From Cognatundibacterium oligocarboniphilum (GTDB lineage: Bacteria; Pseudomonadota; Gammaproteobacteria; Burkholderiales; Burkholderiaceae_D): a stretch of DNA of 64,000 nt. This document shows positions 1-9,257 of this stretch, piece by piece. Below the pieces are notes generated by a model that worked only from the letters and a program-made list of their open reading frames with translations, had not been told where the DNA came from and made no database searches. The translations under genes and the position numbers were made by a program. Positions within the stretch are counted from its first letter, which is position 1; each line of letters starts with the position of its first letter. Location of the stretch: NCBI RefSeq assembly GCF_013377855.1, contig NZ_JABXYJ010000001.1, forward strand, positions 516,964 to 580,963, written 5' to 3'.

Positions 1-144
1 CCAGTTTTAAAACTCTCATTCCCCAGAATTTTTTATACATACTGATACAACTCTTTCAGGGCCGGGTCATCCCGATGTCATTTTCAATTTTTATAGTGAG
101 CGCGCACGTGAATTCCGCTAACTTTAATGAAAAGAGATATGAAT

Positions 145-2241
145 ATGCGCATTTCTCCACTATTTCTGAGCATGGCTGCCGCACTGGCAGTTTTGTCCGC
201 ATGTGGCAGCTCAAGCAACCCTGCATCAACGCCGGCTGCAGCACCAGTCCAGCGCACCATCATTATGGTCTGGGATGGTTTACGTCCTGACTCCGTGAAT
301 CCGACCGATACACCAAACCTGTATGCATTGCGTCAGGCTGGCGTACATTTTATCGACAACCATTCGACTTATCCGACCTTCACGATGATGAATGGTTCGT
401 CGTTCGCCACCGGTTCATTCCCTAAGACCAGCGGGTTTTATGGCAATACATTCTGGACTCCGCCACAAGCAGGTGTTACCCAACCTATTCCAGTCGGCAA
501 GACTGCATCAGGTAATAATCAGGATTATGTCGCCCCGGTATTTACCGAAGACTACGCAGTACTCACCACACTGAACGACTATTACGGCAGCCAATTACTG
601 CTGGTTAAGTCGCTGTTCAAAACTGCTCAGGATGCAGGTCTGAAAACCGCGACAATTGGTAAATCCGGTGCCGCGTTCATCCAGGATCTGGGGCGTGGTG
701 GAATTTTCCTTGACGAAAATGCGGTATTGCCCGCTTCACTGGTCACCGATCTTCAGGCTGCTAATTTCGCATTGCCAAAAAATACAACTTACGCCTATCC
801 ATCCGGAACAGTCACCCTCACTGCGACTAATGGAGATCCGACAGCCCGTGCAGGCGCGCTGACATTCGCATTGCCAAACGGCCTGATGGCAAGAGATGCG
901 ACCGATACCACGCAAGGTAATCCTGAAGATGCTGCCAACAAATACATGATGAAGGTCTACACCGATTTCATCCTGCCGAAAAAATTGCCTGACCTGTCGC
1001 TGATCTGGTTCCGTACTCCGGACAATACCGAGCATGCCTATGGACCGGGCTCAGCAAACTACCGTAAGGCACTGGCTTCGCAGGACGCGCGACTGGGCGA
1101 ATTACAGGCAGCGCTGAAGGCCAATAATATGGACACCATCACCAACATCATCGTGGTTTCTGATCATGCGCACAGCAATGTTTCTGGACCAACCAGCATC
1201 TATCCGCTGCGCGCCATCACAGCCAGCACCTCGGTGAGCAACGGCGTCACCAATGCTACACTGGGCAATCGTGATGCCATCAATGGTTTCTCGGTATCGG
1301 GTGACGTGCGTACTGCAGATTTGCTGACCTATGCCGGTTTCAATGCGTATGACGGTAATGGCTGCAGCACTTCCGCCATGTACGGGATTAAAGCAGATGG
1401 CAGCAACGTTCAGCCAGTCGGCATAGATGCCAGCGGCACGCTGTGCGGTTCAGCCAATGCTAAGTACCAGGCAATCAGCTCTAGCTTGCCAACGCCTGTT
1501 GCCAGTTTCAAGGTTCCTGCGACGCTGCCTGCCAAGGGTATCGTGATTGCGGCTAACGGTGGTTCAGACTATCTGTATGTACCTGATCACGATGCTGGCA
1601 CAATTGCTTCCGTTGTACGCTTCCTGCAGTCACGCGAAGAATACGGTGCGATTTTCGTAGATAGCCGTTATGGCGTGATCCCCGGCACACTGCCAATGTC
1701 AATGATCAATCTGGAAAATGCAGTCCGCTCCGGTAAGGGACAACCAGATATTGTGGTCAGTTTCAACTGGGATGCGCAACAACTGGTTAACGGTCTGCCA
1801 GGCATTGAATTTGAAAGCACTGGCGGCAACCGTGGTATGCACGGCAGCTTCAGTCCGATCGACGTACACAATACGCTGATTGCCGCCGGCCCTGCCTTCA
1901 AAACATCGACTGTGATCAACAATCCATCTGGTAACGTCGACGTGGCGCCAACTGTTGCCTACATTCTGGGCCAGTCCATGCCGCAAGCCGACGGTCGCGT
2001 ACTGAACGAAGCACTCGTCAAGCCGGCCAGCAGCAACGCAGCCGTGGTTAAGGCTTCTGTTGTCAATCCAGCTGCACCGGCAACAGGCTTGCTGTTTAAA
2101 GTACCAAGTGACCTGACTGGCGCAACTATCGACACAGCATTGAGCAATGGCAGCTACTCGATCAATCTGATGGTGAAAGACCTGACGGTAGATGGCAAGA
2201 CCTATCGTTACTTCGATTACGCCCAGCCAGTACGGAATTAA
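145..2241 (+). CDS. Alkaline phosphatase superfamily phosphodiesterase, lipoprotein
   Basis: Predicted exported lipoprotein of the type I phosphodiesterase/nucleotide pyrophosphatase (ENPP-like) branch of the alkaline phosphatase fold. The N-terminus is a signal peptide ending in the lipobox LSAC, so the mature protein should be lipid-anchored outside the inner membrane. Visible metal-site signatures are VWDGLRPD near residue 42, the YPTFTMMN stretch near residue 76 (candidate nucleophile Thr), EHAYGPG near residue 300, VSDHAH near residue 340 and a late GMHGSF. The physiological substrate cannot be read from sequence. The start at 145 has AAGAGA at a suitable distance; ATGs at 127 and 139 are in frame and only lengthen the signal peptide. 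The next gene starts one base after the stop, so the two are probably cotranscribed. Confidence 0.8.
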   Translation: MRISPLFLSMAAALAVLSACGSSSNPASTPAAAPVQRTIIMVWDGLRPDSVNPTDTPNLYALRQAGVHFIDNHSTYPTFTMMNGSSFATGSFPKTSGFYGNTFWTPPQAGVTQPIPVGKTASGNNQDYVAPVFTEDYAVLTTLNDYYGSQLLLVKSLFKTAQDAGLKTATIGKSGAAFIQDLGRGGIFLDENAVLPASLVTDLQAANFALPKNTTYAYPSGTVTLTATNGDPTARAGALTFALPNGLMARDATDTTQGNPEDAANKYMMKVYTDFILPKKLPDLSLIWFRTPDNTEHAYGPGSANYRKALASQDARLGELQAALKANNMDTITNIIVVSDHAHSNVSGPTSIYPLRAITASTSVSNGVTNATLGNRDAINGFSVSGDVRTADLLTYAGFNAYDGNGCSTSAMYGIKADGSNVQPVGIDASGTLCGSANAKYQAISSSLPTPVASFKVPATLPAKGIVIAANGGSDYLYVPDHDAGTIASVVRFLQSREEYGAIFVDSRYGVIPGTLPMSMINLENAVRSGKGQPDIVVSFNWDAQQLVNGLPGIEFESTGGNRGMHGSFSPIDVHNTLIAAGPAFKTSTVINNPSGNVDVAPTVAYILGQSMPQADGRVLNEALVKPASSNAAVVKASVVNPAAPATGLLFKVPSDLTGATIDTALSNGSYSINLMVKDLTVDGKTYRYFDYAQPVRN

Positions 2242-2242
2242 A

Positions 2243-2887
2243 ATGATCAATACCCGGGCTTTACTTCTGGCCGGGATCATGGCGGCGGCCAATACGCAGG
2301 CCGCCGACCTGGATTTCGATAAGACTTTCAACGCCAAAGGCGAAACCCGCCAGTTGAATTATCGCGCCACCTATTTTGTCGACGGCAAACAGCACCAGAT
2401 AGAGGTATGGCGCGACCGCGATCAGCGCCTGAAACGGCGGACCGATGACAAATTAGAGACGCATATTTTCAAATCATCCAATCAGGCCGAGTGGCGAATG
2501 GTTGTACTTGATTTGTCACGAAAAATACGCACTGACATTGATCGCACCAATCTGTATCGCATCGGCCACTTCACTGATTGGTTCAGCATGTCACACGCAC
2601 TTACCCGGCCCACCGGGGCATATCAACTGACAACGCTGAAAACGGCACCTAATAATGACAAATCATTGTCAGCTTGCCGTTGGTACGCATTGAATCGCGA
2701 TAATGTAACCAGCAACATCTGCTGGAGCACGCAATGGCATTTGCCACTTTTAATCACCGATGCCAAAGGCACAACTCAGTGGAGTGTAACATCCGTTAAT
2801 CCGCGTACCTTGCCTGCCAAAGCTTTCGCTCTGGATGACGCCGGTTTTATACACAACGATGCAAACGCCGATATTCAGACTGACTAA
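2243..2887 (+). CDS. Secreted protein of unknown function
   Basis: I do not recognise the family. The product (214 residues from the ATG at 2243) starts with a short cleavable-looking signal peptide, MINTRALLLAGIMAAA followed by NTQAA, which points to the periplasm. The body is hydrophilic with scattered Trp and two cysteines (SACRWY and NICWST) that could form a disulfide. The start was chosen because GGAA sits just upstream and the ATG follows the stop of the phosphodiesterase gene with a single base between them, the usual sign of translational coupling. It may be an accessory or partner of that lipoprotein; this is inference from position only. Confidence 0.65.
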   Translation: MINTRALLLAGIMAAANTQAADLDFDKTFNAKGETRQLNYRATYFVDGKQHQIEVWRDRDQRLKRRTDDKLETHIFKSSNQAEWRMVVLDLSRKIRTDIDRTNLYRIGHFTDWFSMSHALTRPTGAYQLTTLKTAPNNDKSLSACRWYALNRDNVTSNICWSTQWHLPLLITDAKGTTQWSVTSVNPRTLPAKAFALDDAGFIHNDANADIQTD

Positions 2888-2940
2888 GGTCTGATACGCA
2901 GGCAAGCACCATTGTGGTGGTTGATGCTCTTTAAAACAAA

Positions 2941-2972
2941 AAGGACTTACAAATATAAATTTGTAAGTCCTT
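2941..2972 (-). terminator. Perfect 14-bp hairpin, likely the original tRNA-Pro terminator
   Basis: The arms AAGGACTTACAAAT and ATTTGTAAGTCCTT are perfect complements with a 4-nt loop. On the minus strand the stem is followed by TTTTTGTTTT, giving a Rho-independent terminator for leftward transcription. It sits just beyond the duplicated tRNA-Pro 3' end, so before the element at 2.98-4.6 kb inserted it probably terminated tRNA-Pro itself. Confidence 0.7.
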
Positions 2973-3029
2973 GATTTTATTGGTCGGGGCGAGAAGATTC
3001 GAACTTCCTACCCCTTGCACCCAATGCAC
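2960..3029. repeat. Distal att site: degenerate duplicate of the tRNA-Pro 3' end
   Basis: About 70 bases match 4584-4653 in the same orientation, including TGG (the CCA end), the acceptor 3' strand, the T arm and part of the anticodon arm of tRNA-Pro. There are about four substitutions inside the tRNA part, and the 5' half of the tRNA is missing. Position and orientation are those of the second attachment site left when an element integrates into a tRNA 3' end: the complete tRNA at one edge and a 3'-end copy at the other. Confidence 0.8.
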
Positions 3030-3227
3030 TTAATTTGATGTCCAATAACATCCAGTAAAATTCAATGTTATTAAAATTACTGTTTTAATTCAACGAGTTA
3101 TGTATATTTGACGTCTAATGACGTCCAATGCTGTAAACTGCAATCCACTGATTTTTTCTTACCAAGCTTTTACCAAATAAACGCCTCATCGTTGGGCTGC
3201 AAACGGTAAGAATTTTCCAGGGTTGAT

Positions 3228-3416
3228 ATGCCAGCATTAACAACAACAAAAATCGAGAAATATAAACCTACCAAAAGCACCGAGGTGCTCAGTGATGGTA
3301 ATGGGCGTTCCGTTCGCTTTAGGAAAAGTCAGTCAGGAATCGTTTCCATGAACTGGTTGTACACCTACCGTGTTGGCTCAAAGTCAAATTACATTACGAT
3401 CGTCGAATTTGATTAG
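3228..3416 (+). pseudogene. Truncated tyrosine integrase (N-terminal arm-binding domain)
   Basis: This 62-residue reading frame resembles the N-terminal DNA-arm-binding domain (DUF4102 type) of P4-family integrases: MPALTTTKIEKYKPTKS, a DGNG turn, then [15 protein letters not shown] where the family has a W.YRY.GK...LSLG pattern. The core-binding and catalytic domains are absent and the frame ends at TAG just inside the 3' end of the opposing infA gene, so it cannot make an active recombinase. It lies between arm-type repeats and the element's gene cargo, as expected for the integrase of the element in tRNA-Pro. The similarity is modest and read by eye. Confidence 0.5.
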
Positions 3417-3654
3417 TTGAACGTGGTGTTCGCGTCTCCAGATGCCGAAAGCTCACGCGACCTTTCGTCAAATCATAGGGTGAAAGCTCTACCGTCACCC
3501 GATCACCCGCCAGAATTCGAATAAAATGTTTTCTCATCTTTCCACTGGTATACGCGATCAAAGTATGACCATTTTCAAACGTAATACGAAATCGAGAATC
3601 CGGGAGCACCTCGTCGACTTTGCCTTCCATTTCGATAAGCTCTTCTTTTGCCAT
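3394..3654 (-). CDS. infA: Translation initiation factor IF-1 (accessory copy)
   Basis: A complete IF-1 of 86 residues. The S1/OB-fold core is clear: [18 protein letters not shown] at the start, then [26 protein letters not shown] and [18 protein letters not shown]-1 binds the 30S A site during initiation. Canonical copies are about 72 residues and lie among ribosomal protein genes; this one has a 14-residue basic tail and stands alone, matching the second IF-1 type carried by many Betaproteobacteria. AAGGAAAA precedes the ATG at good spacing. It follows the small gene ending at 3687 on the same strand with a 32-base gap, and its 3' end overlaps the integrase stump by 23 bases. Confidence 0.9.
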   Translation of the reverse strand: MAKEELIEMEGKVDEVLPDSRFRITFENGHTLIAYTSGKMRKHFIRILAGDRVTVELSPYDLTKGRVSFRHLETRTPRSTNQIRRS

Positions 3655-3686
3655 TGGTTTTCCTTTTGTGGTTGTGATGAATTGAT

Positions 3687-3923
3687 TTAGGTAGGCAGGT
3701 TTTTAAGGTCAAGCCATTCACGCCCCTTGGACGCGGCATACATTAACGCCGTTTCCTGGGATTTGAATTGATGAATAAATGTATAAATTTTGTCGCGGGT
3801 CTCACTTCCCCGCCCGCATCGGATAGAGACTACGGAGGTGAATCTTCCGTTTTCACGTTGTCGCGTGAGCGGCGTAATTAAATATTTGCCATAAGTAAAG
3901 GCGTGTTGAGTCATTGATGTCAT
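3687..3923 (-). CDS. Small protein of unknown function upstream of infA
   Basis: About 78 residues if it starts at the ATG at 3923; in-frame alternatives lie at 3977 and 3914, and none has a strong ribosome-binding site. The sequence contains [18 protein letters not shown], then IRCGRG and [20 protein letters not shown], a beta-rich start followed by a helix, as in small DUF6566-like proteins found in Burkholderiales. That family link is from memory of sequence pattern only. Its place just ahead of infA on the same strand suggests one transcript and shared cargo of the integrated element. Confidence 0.5.
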   Translation of the reverse strand: MTSMTQHAFTYGKYLITPLTRQRENGRFTSVVSIRCGRGSETRDKIYTFIHQFKSQETALMYAASKGREWLDLKNLPT

Positions 3924-4583
3924 GTGATTTCTGCCTGCAGGTTTAATGCAGAGATAATTCGCCGCCAGCAAATTCATGCAAGTTGCTGAAATGTGGGGGC
4001 ACGTAATCAGCGCAAATTGGCCGTGCGTATGAGGGGCTTATTCTAGAGATTGTTGTGACCACCATCCGTGTCAATGCGGCTAGATGGGGTGGCAATACAG
4101 TGTTGAGGCAACTGTAAACCGAGTCAAATTACAGCTAAGAGAGAGATAAGCAAACTGCTAAAAGCGGATGGATCGTAACACAGATACAGCTAGCAGGCAA
4201 AGGGAATACATATTCTCGTTGAAGATGGCGGTTTTCCAAAAGATTCCGTTTGCATGGTACTCAACCACCCATGGCTCGCATATCATTCCTTTCGAGCCAT
4301 GTAAACTTCTCGTGGTTCATTCAGCCTAAATCTTGATGCGAGTCTTGTTCAATCGAGATAACGTAGAACAGCTGGGGGTGCATAAGGAGAATCAGTGGTG
4401 GCGTTCATGAGCCAATTAAATTATCGACAAAGCAGACTCGTTGGATTGAGCATGAACTAAATGCTTATCTAAGTAACTTGAGACATTAGGCGATAAAAAA
4501 GCCACGGTAATACGTGGCTTTGATTTTTTAGTGCAGGGTTAGTGCACAAAATAACGATCAGAATATTTATTTCCTTTGTCGTT

Positions 4584-4605
<22 letters not shown>
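3924..4605. other. Gene-free part of the integrated remnant
   Basis: I see no credible gene in this stretch of about 680 bases. It holds a 9-bp inverted repeat, CATGGCTCG at 4270-4278 against CGAGCCATG at 4293-4301 (14-nt loop), a terminator at 4498-4521, and at 4584-4605 the extragenic part of the direct repeat shared with 2960-2980. It is probably decayed element DNA plus the leader of the small gene at 3923. Confidence 0.5.
4498..4521. terminator. Bidirectional Rho-independent terminator
   Basis: AAAGCCACG and CGTGGCTTT pair perfectly around a 6-nt loop; A-rich sequence on the left and GATTTTTTA on the right give a U-run on either strand. It lies 85 bases past the 3' end of tRNA-Pro and can serve as its present terminator, brought in by the element. 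Confidence 0.75.
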
Positions 4606-4682
<77 letters not shown>

Positions 4683-4696
4683 ACACTGAGCGAAAG

Positions 4697-4702
4697 ATTA
4701 TA
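4697..4702 (-). promoter_or_regulatory. -10 box of tRNA-Pro
   Basis: A perfect TATAAT on the minus strand ends 14 bases before the first tRNA base. The -35 region is weak (no good TTGACA at 16-18 bp), but the spacing suits a short leader. The tRNA is thus probably transcribed on its own and not only by read-through from ghrA. Confidence 0.5.
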
Positions 4703-4739
4703 GTGCATACAGTCCAATTTCGCCAGCGCTTACCAGCGC

Positions 4740-5687
4740 TCAATACCCCTGCGCGACATTCACGCTGTCAGGTATCGCTCCGGACTGCATATAACTGCGC
4801 AGATGCGCTGCAACGATCGCTGAAGCGGTTTGCCGGTCTGTCGGCGCAGAGCAATGCGGCAATACGGTGATTCCCGGATGATGCCAATGCCAACTGTCTG
4901 CAGGTAATGGCTCATGCTCGAACACATCCAGCACTGCATGTTGTATATGATTGGAATCTAACATTATGCGTAAATTTTCATCGTGCACAATCAGGCCGCG
5001 ACCAAAATTGATCAGCGAAGCTCTCTGAGGCAGTTGTTGCAGTGTTTTGAGATTCAACAAATGTCTGGTTTCTGCTGTTAATGGAAGCAGGCAAATCAGG
5101 ATGTCGGTTCTGTTCAGCATGTGGATCAATCCCTCCTCACCATGAAAACAGGTGATGGCATCCAATGCTTTAGGATGACGGCTCCAGCCGCATACCTGAA
5201 AACCAGCCAGCTGCAAACGCGCAGCAGCTGCTTTGCCCAATGCACCCAGTCCCAGCAGACTGACTGTCTTACGTTGCGGCGGGATGTATTCATGGGACAG
5301 CCATTGCGCCACCTTTTGTTGGCGGGCGTAACGTGGCATGTCACGATGCAGGTACAAGGTCCATGCCAGCACGGCTTCCGCCATGGTATCGGCCAGTTGG
5401 GGATCGATCAGCCTGACAATTTTCAATTCAGTGTGCCCGAGATCCATCAGCAGTCGCTCAACACCTGCCCAGACACTATGCACCCAGACAAGTTTGGGTA
5501 ATTGTTGTAAAACGGCAGGATCAGGATTAGCGACAATGGCAACAGTCAATGTCTGCTTTTCTTCAGGCGTTAATGCATCGACAGATGCAATCCTGAATTC
5601 AGGCATCGCGACCTGCAGAGCAGAGAGCCACGCGTCAGTATGAGCATAATCAGGTGCGGCAATAAAGGGAATCACTGAGTTGTTCAT
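4740..5687 (-). CDS. ghrA: Glyoxylate/hydroxypyruvate reductase A-type 2-hydroxyacid dehydrogenase
   Basis: A cytosolic NAD(P)H-dependent D-2-hydroxyacid dehydrogenase that likely reduces glyoxylate and hydroxypyruvate. The nucleotide-binding GLGALG is at residues 146-151. The catalytic triad of the family is visible as Arg230 in NFGRG, Glu259 in FEHEPLP and His278 in LPHCSAPT. The length (315) and the short N-terminal lobe fit the GhrA subgroup better than SerA or PdxB. The gene stands alone between the divergent RNase H-like gene and tRNA-Pro. Substrate preference within the family is not certain from sequence. Confidence 0.88.
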   Translation of the reverse strand: MNNSVIPFIAAPDYAHTDAWLSALQVAMPEFRIASVDALTPEEKQTLTVAIVANPDPAVLQQLPKLVWVHSVWAGVERLLMDLGHTELKIVRLIDPQLADTMAEAVLAWTLYLHRDMPRYARQQKVAQWLSHEYIPPQRKTVSLLGLGALGKAAAARLQLAGFQVCGWSRHPKALDAITCFHGEEGLIHMLNRTDILICLLPLTAETRHLLNLKTLQQLPQRASLINFGRGLIVHDENLRIMLDSNHIQHAVLDVFEHEPLPADSWHWHHPGITVLPHCSAPTDRQTASAIVAAHLRSYMQSGAIPDSVNVAQGY

Positions 5688-5817
5688 TTTTTGATATCAA
5701 AGATTAAAAATAATGTGCGCAATATCAATTTTTAGGTGACAAAAATAAAAAACGCACTATACCTGTTCTGCATCATCCGAAAAACCTCCGGTGTGCCTAC
5801 GCGATTAAAATAGCGGT

Positions 5818-6285
5818 ATGAATTCAGAATTTTTCCGGGACCCTCATTTGATTCGTAATATGTCCGATACCTTGACCGATGGCGCGAAAACTGACTGGCT
5901 CGCATGGTTTGACGGTTCAGCCAAACCTAATCCGGGCGTCTGCAAGATTGCCTGTATCTTGCGCAGCTCAGATGGCGAGGAATTTCAGCATACCTCAACG
6001 ATCGGACATGGCGACAGCAGCGATGCTGAGTATCAGGCACTGATCATGACATTGAAACTGCTAATGGAGACCATTGATCCGCAAGCCACGAAATCCATCC
6101 TGATCAGAGGTGATAGCCAGGTAGTGATCTACGATGCTCTGAATAAAGATAATGGAAAATCGGCATTACTCACCCATTACCGGGAACAAGCACAGCATCT
6201 GATGCAGACTTTACCCAATCTTGAACTGAAATGGATACCCCGCCACAAAAATTGTGAGGCAGATCTGTTATTAAGAACCTCCTAG
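5818..6285 (+). CDS. RNase H-like protein
   Basis: A reverse-transcriptase/RNase HI type protein of 155 residues. FDGSAKPNPG at 31-40 is the hallmark first strand. All four acidic catalytic residues can be placed: Asp32, Glu71 in AEYQAL, Asp99 in RGDSQVV and Asp149 in WIPRHKNCEADLL. It could therefore cleave RNA in RNA/DNA hybrids. It lacks the basic handle of RNase HI and is closer to the short RnhA-like proteins with a WxPRHxN.EAD end. An ATG at 5860 (MSDTLTD) is an alternative start and neither has a strong ribosome-binding site. It is transcribed divergently from ghrA. Confidence 0.82.
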   Translation: MNSEFFRDPHLIRNMSDTLTDGAKTDWLAWFDGSAKPNPGVCKIACILRSSDGEEFQHTSTIGHGDSSDAEYQALIMTLKLLMETIDPQATKSILIRGDSQVVIYDALNKDNGKSALLTHYREQAQHLMQTLPNLELKWIPRHKNCEADLLLRTS

Positions 6286-6365
6286 TGCACGCAAGCAATT
6301 GATTATTCAGCATAATTTCAGTCACTCTGCGGCAGGATAAGCGGCTTTCCGGTACAATCGCGCCC

Positions 6366-8657
6366 ATGAATCCTCAGCCTAAAAATTTATTTTCTTTCCC
6401 GCGTTACCGCCCGGATGTCGGCGGTGAGCATACCGCGTCGTTTTTACCTATGTCCCGTGCAGAAATGGATGCCTTGGGCTGGGACAGTTGCGATGTAATC
6501 TTGATTACCGGAGATGCCTACATTGACCATCCCAGTTTTGGCATGGCATTGATCGGCCGCCTGCTGGAACATCACGGCTTCCGTGTCGGCATCATCAGCC
6601 AGCCCGACTGGCATTCAGCAGACGCTTTCCGCGCTCTTGGTAAACCGAATCTGTATTTCGGTGTCACTGCCGGCAATATGGATTCCATGGTCAACAAGTA
6701 CACTGCTGACCGTAAAATCCGTTCGGAAGATGCCTACACGGCAAACGGTGAAAAAGACAAGCGACCCGACCGGGCTCTGACCGTTTATGCGCAGCGCGCC
6801 CGTGAAGCTTTCCCGGAAACCAATGTCGTCATCGGCAGTATTGAAGCCAGTCTGCGCCGTATTGCACATTATGATTATTGGTCAGATAAAGTCCGCCGCT
6901 CAGTGTTACCGGATTCCAAGGCAGACATTCTGTTGTTTGGCAATGCCGAACGCGCACTGATCGACCTGACGCACAGACTGGCTGCCGGTGAGCCAATCAA
7001 AAATATCCGGAATCTGCGCGGTACCGCCTTCATGGTGCCACGTGGCTGGCTGCCGGATGTGGAATGGACAGAAATCAATTCCGTCAAAATCGATACGCCG
7101 GGCCGGATTGACATGCATACCGACCCGTATGCCATGGCTCCGGAAAAAGAAGCCAAATGCACGACCGACACCACACCCGCAATAGATGAAAAAGCAGACG
7201 TGGTACAGCAGCAGGCGATCCGCATCATGAGCCGCGAAGAACGTCAGCTGATGCTAAAAAATAAACAGCACAAGAGCGTCATACGACTCCCCTCTTTCGA
7301 GGAAGTCAAAGACAATCCGGTCATGTACGCCCATGCCTCACGAGTGTTTCACCTGGAGGCCAACCCCGGCAATGCCAAAGCGCTGGTGCAGATGCACGAC
7401 AACAGAGATGTCTGGCTGAACCCACCACCCTTACCACTGGCAATGGATGAAATGGATGGCGTCTATGACCGTGCTTACGCGCGTGCGCCGCATCCTTCGT
7501 ATGGCAATGCACGCATCCCTGCCTGGGAAATGATCCGTTTCTCTATCAACATTATGCGCGGCTGTTTTGGCGGCTGCACTTTCTGTTCAATCACAGAACA
7601 TGAGGGACGGATTATTCAAAGCCGCTCAGAACCATCCATCCTGCGTGAAATTGAAGATATCCGCGATAAAGTCAAAGGCTTCACCGGCACCATCTCTGAT
7701 CTTGGCGGCCCCACAGCCAATATGTACCGGCTGGCATGCAAAGATAAAAAAATCGAAGAATCCTGTCGTCGGCTTTCCTGCGTTTATCCGACGATCTGCA
7801 ACAATCTGGGCACCGACCACAGCAAACTGATTTCCATCTACCGCAAAGCACGTGCTATTCCGGGAATCAAAAAAATCCTGATCAGTTCGGGTCTGCGTTA
7901 TGACCTGGCGGTGCGCTCGCCGGAATACGTGAAAGAATTGGTCACCCACCATGTCGGCGGCCTGTTGAAAATTGCGCCAGAACATACCGAGCAAAATACG
8001 CTGTCGAAAATGATGAAACCCGGCATCGGCACCTACGATGAATTCAAAGCGATGTTTGACCGTTATTCGAAGGAAGCCGGCAAGGAACAGTACCTGATCC
8101 CCTACTTCATTGCGGCGCATCCCGGTACAACGGACGACGACATGGTCAACCTGGCATTGTGGCTGAAGGAAAAGGATTTCCGGCTGGATCAGGTACAGAC
8201 CTTCATGCCGACGCCGATGGCGCTGGCAACGACGATGTACCATTCCCGTAAAAACCCGCTGAAGAAAGTCACGGAAGATTCCGAAGCAGTGGAAACCGCC
8301 CGTTCCGGAAAAATCCGGAAATTTCATAAGGCACTGTTACGCTATCACGCACCGGAAAATTGGGAAATACTGCATGAAGGCTTGCTCCGCATGGGGCGAC
8401 GCGATCTCATTGGCAATGGTCCGCGGCATCTGATTCCGCCGCGCCAACCGGTTATCCCTGTTGCGCCAGGTGAAAGTGGCATCATGAATGGTCGCCGGAT
8501 TGCAGCACCAAAGGTCAACACGTATGGAAAAAAACCTCAGCCGGCCAGAAACCCTATGGTAAGCAGCAAAACCAATTCGTCCGGCGTTTCAGCAACAGGT
8601 CTGTCGTACAAAGTTCCGAAAGCAAAATCAGCTTCAGCCAGAAGCCGTAGCCGCTAA
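6366..8657 (+). CDS. ygiQ: YgiQ-family radical SAM protein (UPF0313)
   Basis: A large (763 residue) radical SAM protein. The [4Fe-4S]/SAM motif is CFGGCTFC with Cys400, Cys404 and Cys407. The N-terminal part ([18 protein letters not shown], then [14 protein letters not shown]) is the cobalamin-binding-like domain typical of YgiQ. The C-terminus after the [15 protein letters not shown] region is a basic, low-complexity tail rich in Ser, Lys and Arg. Length and order of motifs match E. coli YgiQ; its biochemical role remains unknown. It is monocistronic, with a terminator at 8695-8732. Confidence 0.95.
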   Translation: MNPQPKNLFSFPRYRPDVGGEHTASFLPMSRAEMDALGWDSCDVILITGDAYIDHPSFGMALIGRLLEHHGFRVGIISQPDWHSADAFRALGKPNLYFGVTAGNMDSMVNKYTADRKIRSEDAYTANGEKDKRPDRALTVYAQRAREAFPETNVVIGSIEASLRRIAHYDYWSDKVRRSVLPDSKADILLFGNAERALIDLTHRLAAGEPIKNIRNLRGTAFMVPRGWLPDVEWTEINSVKIDTPGRIDMHTDPYAMAPEKEAKCTTDTTPAIDEKADVVQQQAIRIMSREERQLMLKNKQHKSVIRLPSFEEVKDNPVMYAHASRVFHLEANPGNAKALVQMHDNRDVWLNPPPLPLAMDEMDGVYDRAYARAPHPSYGNARIPAWEMIRFSINIMRGCFGGCTFCSITEHEGRIIQSRSEPSILREIEDIRDKVKGFTGTISDLGGPTANMYRLACKDKKIEESCRRLSCVYPTICNNLGTDHSKLISIYRKARAIPGIKKILISSGLRYDLAVRSPEYVKELVTHHVGGLLKIAPEHTEQNTLSKMMKPGIGTYDEFKAMFDRYSKEAGKEQYLIPYFIAAHPGTTDDDMVNLALWLKEKDFRLDQVQTFMPTPMALATTMYHSRKNPLKKVTEDSEAVETARSGKIRKFHKALLRYHAPENWEILHEGLLRMGRRDLIGNGPRHLIPPRQPVIPVAPGESGIMNGRRIAAPKVNTYGKKPQPARNPMVSSKTNSSGVSATGLSYKVPKAKSASARSRSR

Positions 8658-8694
8658 TTCATACCGGCTGAATCAAGCAATCCCCCGCCCTGCA

Positions 8695-8732
8695 AGATCA
8701 AAAACTGTGCTTGCCACACAGCTTTTTGATCT
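8695..8732 (+). terminator. Terminator after ygiQ
   Basis: AGATCAAAAACTGTG pairs with CACAGCTTTTTGATCT across a short loop with one bulged base. The stem is AT-rich and lacks a long trailing U-tract, so it is a moderate-quality terminator. Confidence 0.5.
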
Positions 8733-8822
8733 CCGGTATCCGCACCGTATCAGCTACGGTAAAATGCATTAATCGCTCTAAGATTGGGCCTTGCATCTGT
8801 CATTCACATTTACGGAGGACGT

Positions 8823-9113
8823 ATGAAGCACATGAAGACTGTATTAATCCTTGAGCATACCGAGGAAGTTTTTGACAAGCTCACCTGCGATGTCTGTGGT
8901 GCGGAATCACACTGGGATGAAAACTGGGGTAAAAAAGAGCATGAAAAAATTCTCACCACCATCTCAATGGAGGAAGAAGAATCTTTCCCCAACGGCGGTC
9001 AGTCACAGCTAATCCAATATCATATCTGCCCGGACTGCTTCAAAGCCCATCTGAGCAAATGGATGGAAAGCCATCGCGGCAACAAACCAACCGTCACCAC
9101 CTCGGTCTGGTAA
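8823..9113 (+). CDS. Small putative zinc-binding protein of unknown function
   Basis: A 96-residue protein starting at the ATG at 8823, which has an excellent ribosome-binding site (GGAGGAC). Two CxxC pairs, CDVCG near residue 29 and CPDCF near residue 73, would make a single zinc site, separated by an acidic helix containing MEEEESF. No signal peptide or membrane segment. The pattern resembles small rubredoxin/zinc-ribbon type proteins of the sort sometimes annotated only as hypothetical. It lies alone between ygiQ and prfB. Confidence 0.7.
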   Translation: MKHMKTVLILEHTEEVFDKLTCDVCGAESHWDENWGKKEHEKILTTISMEEEESFPNGGQSQLIQYHICPDCFKAHLSKWMESHRGNKPTVTTSVW

Positions 9114-9257
9114 TCAGGATTGCCTGCCATCAGTTTCACTTTTGGTAGCTCCCCCCTCTTGTCCCTGGAATATCTGGGCAAAATACAGTTCAAACCGCCT
9201 TGTATAAGATCGATCGGGGTATAATGCAAGGTTTTACTGCATTTAAAATGACCCATT

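Larger units (their letters stand above)
2888..3227. other. Gene-free stretch: terminator, att copy and integrase arm-type repeats
   Basis: No gene is supported here. Besides the hairpin at 2941-2972 and the tRNA 3' copy at 2960-3029, the AT-rich part carries three copies of TGAYGTCYAAT, at 3036-3046, 3109-3119 and 3119-3129 (the last two touch), plus a related AACATCCAGT at 3047. Repeats of this kind beside an attachment site are typical of arm-type binding sites for P4-like tyrosine integrases, and the stump of such an integrase starts at 3228. Confidence 0.6.
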
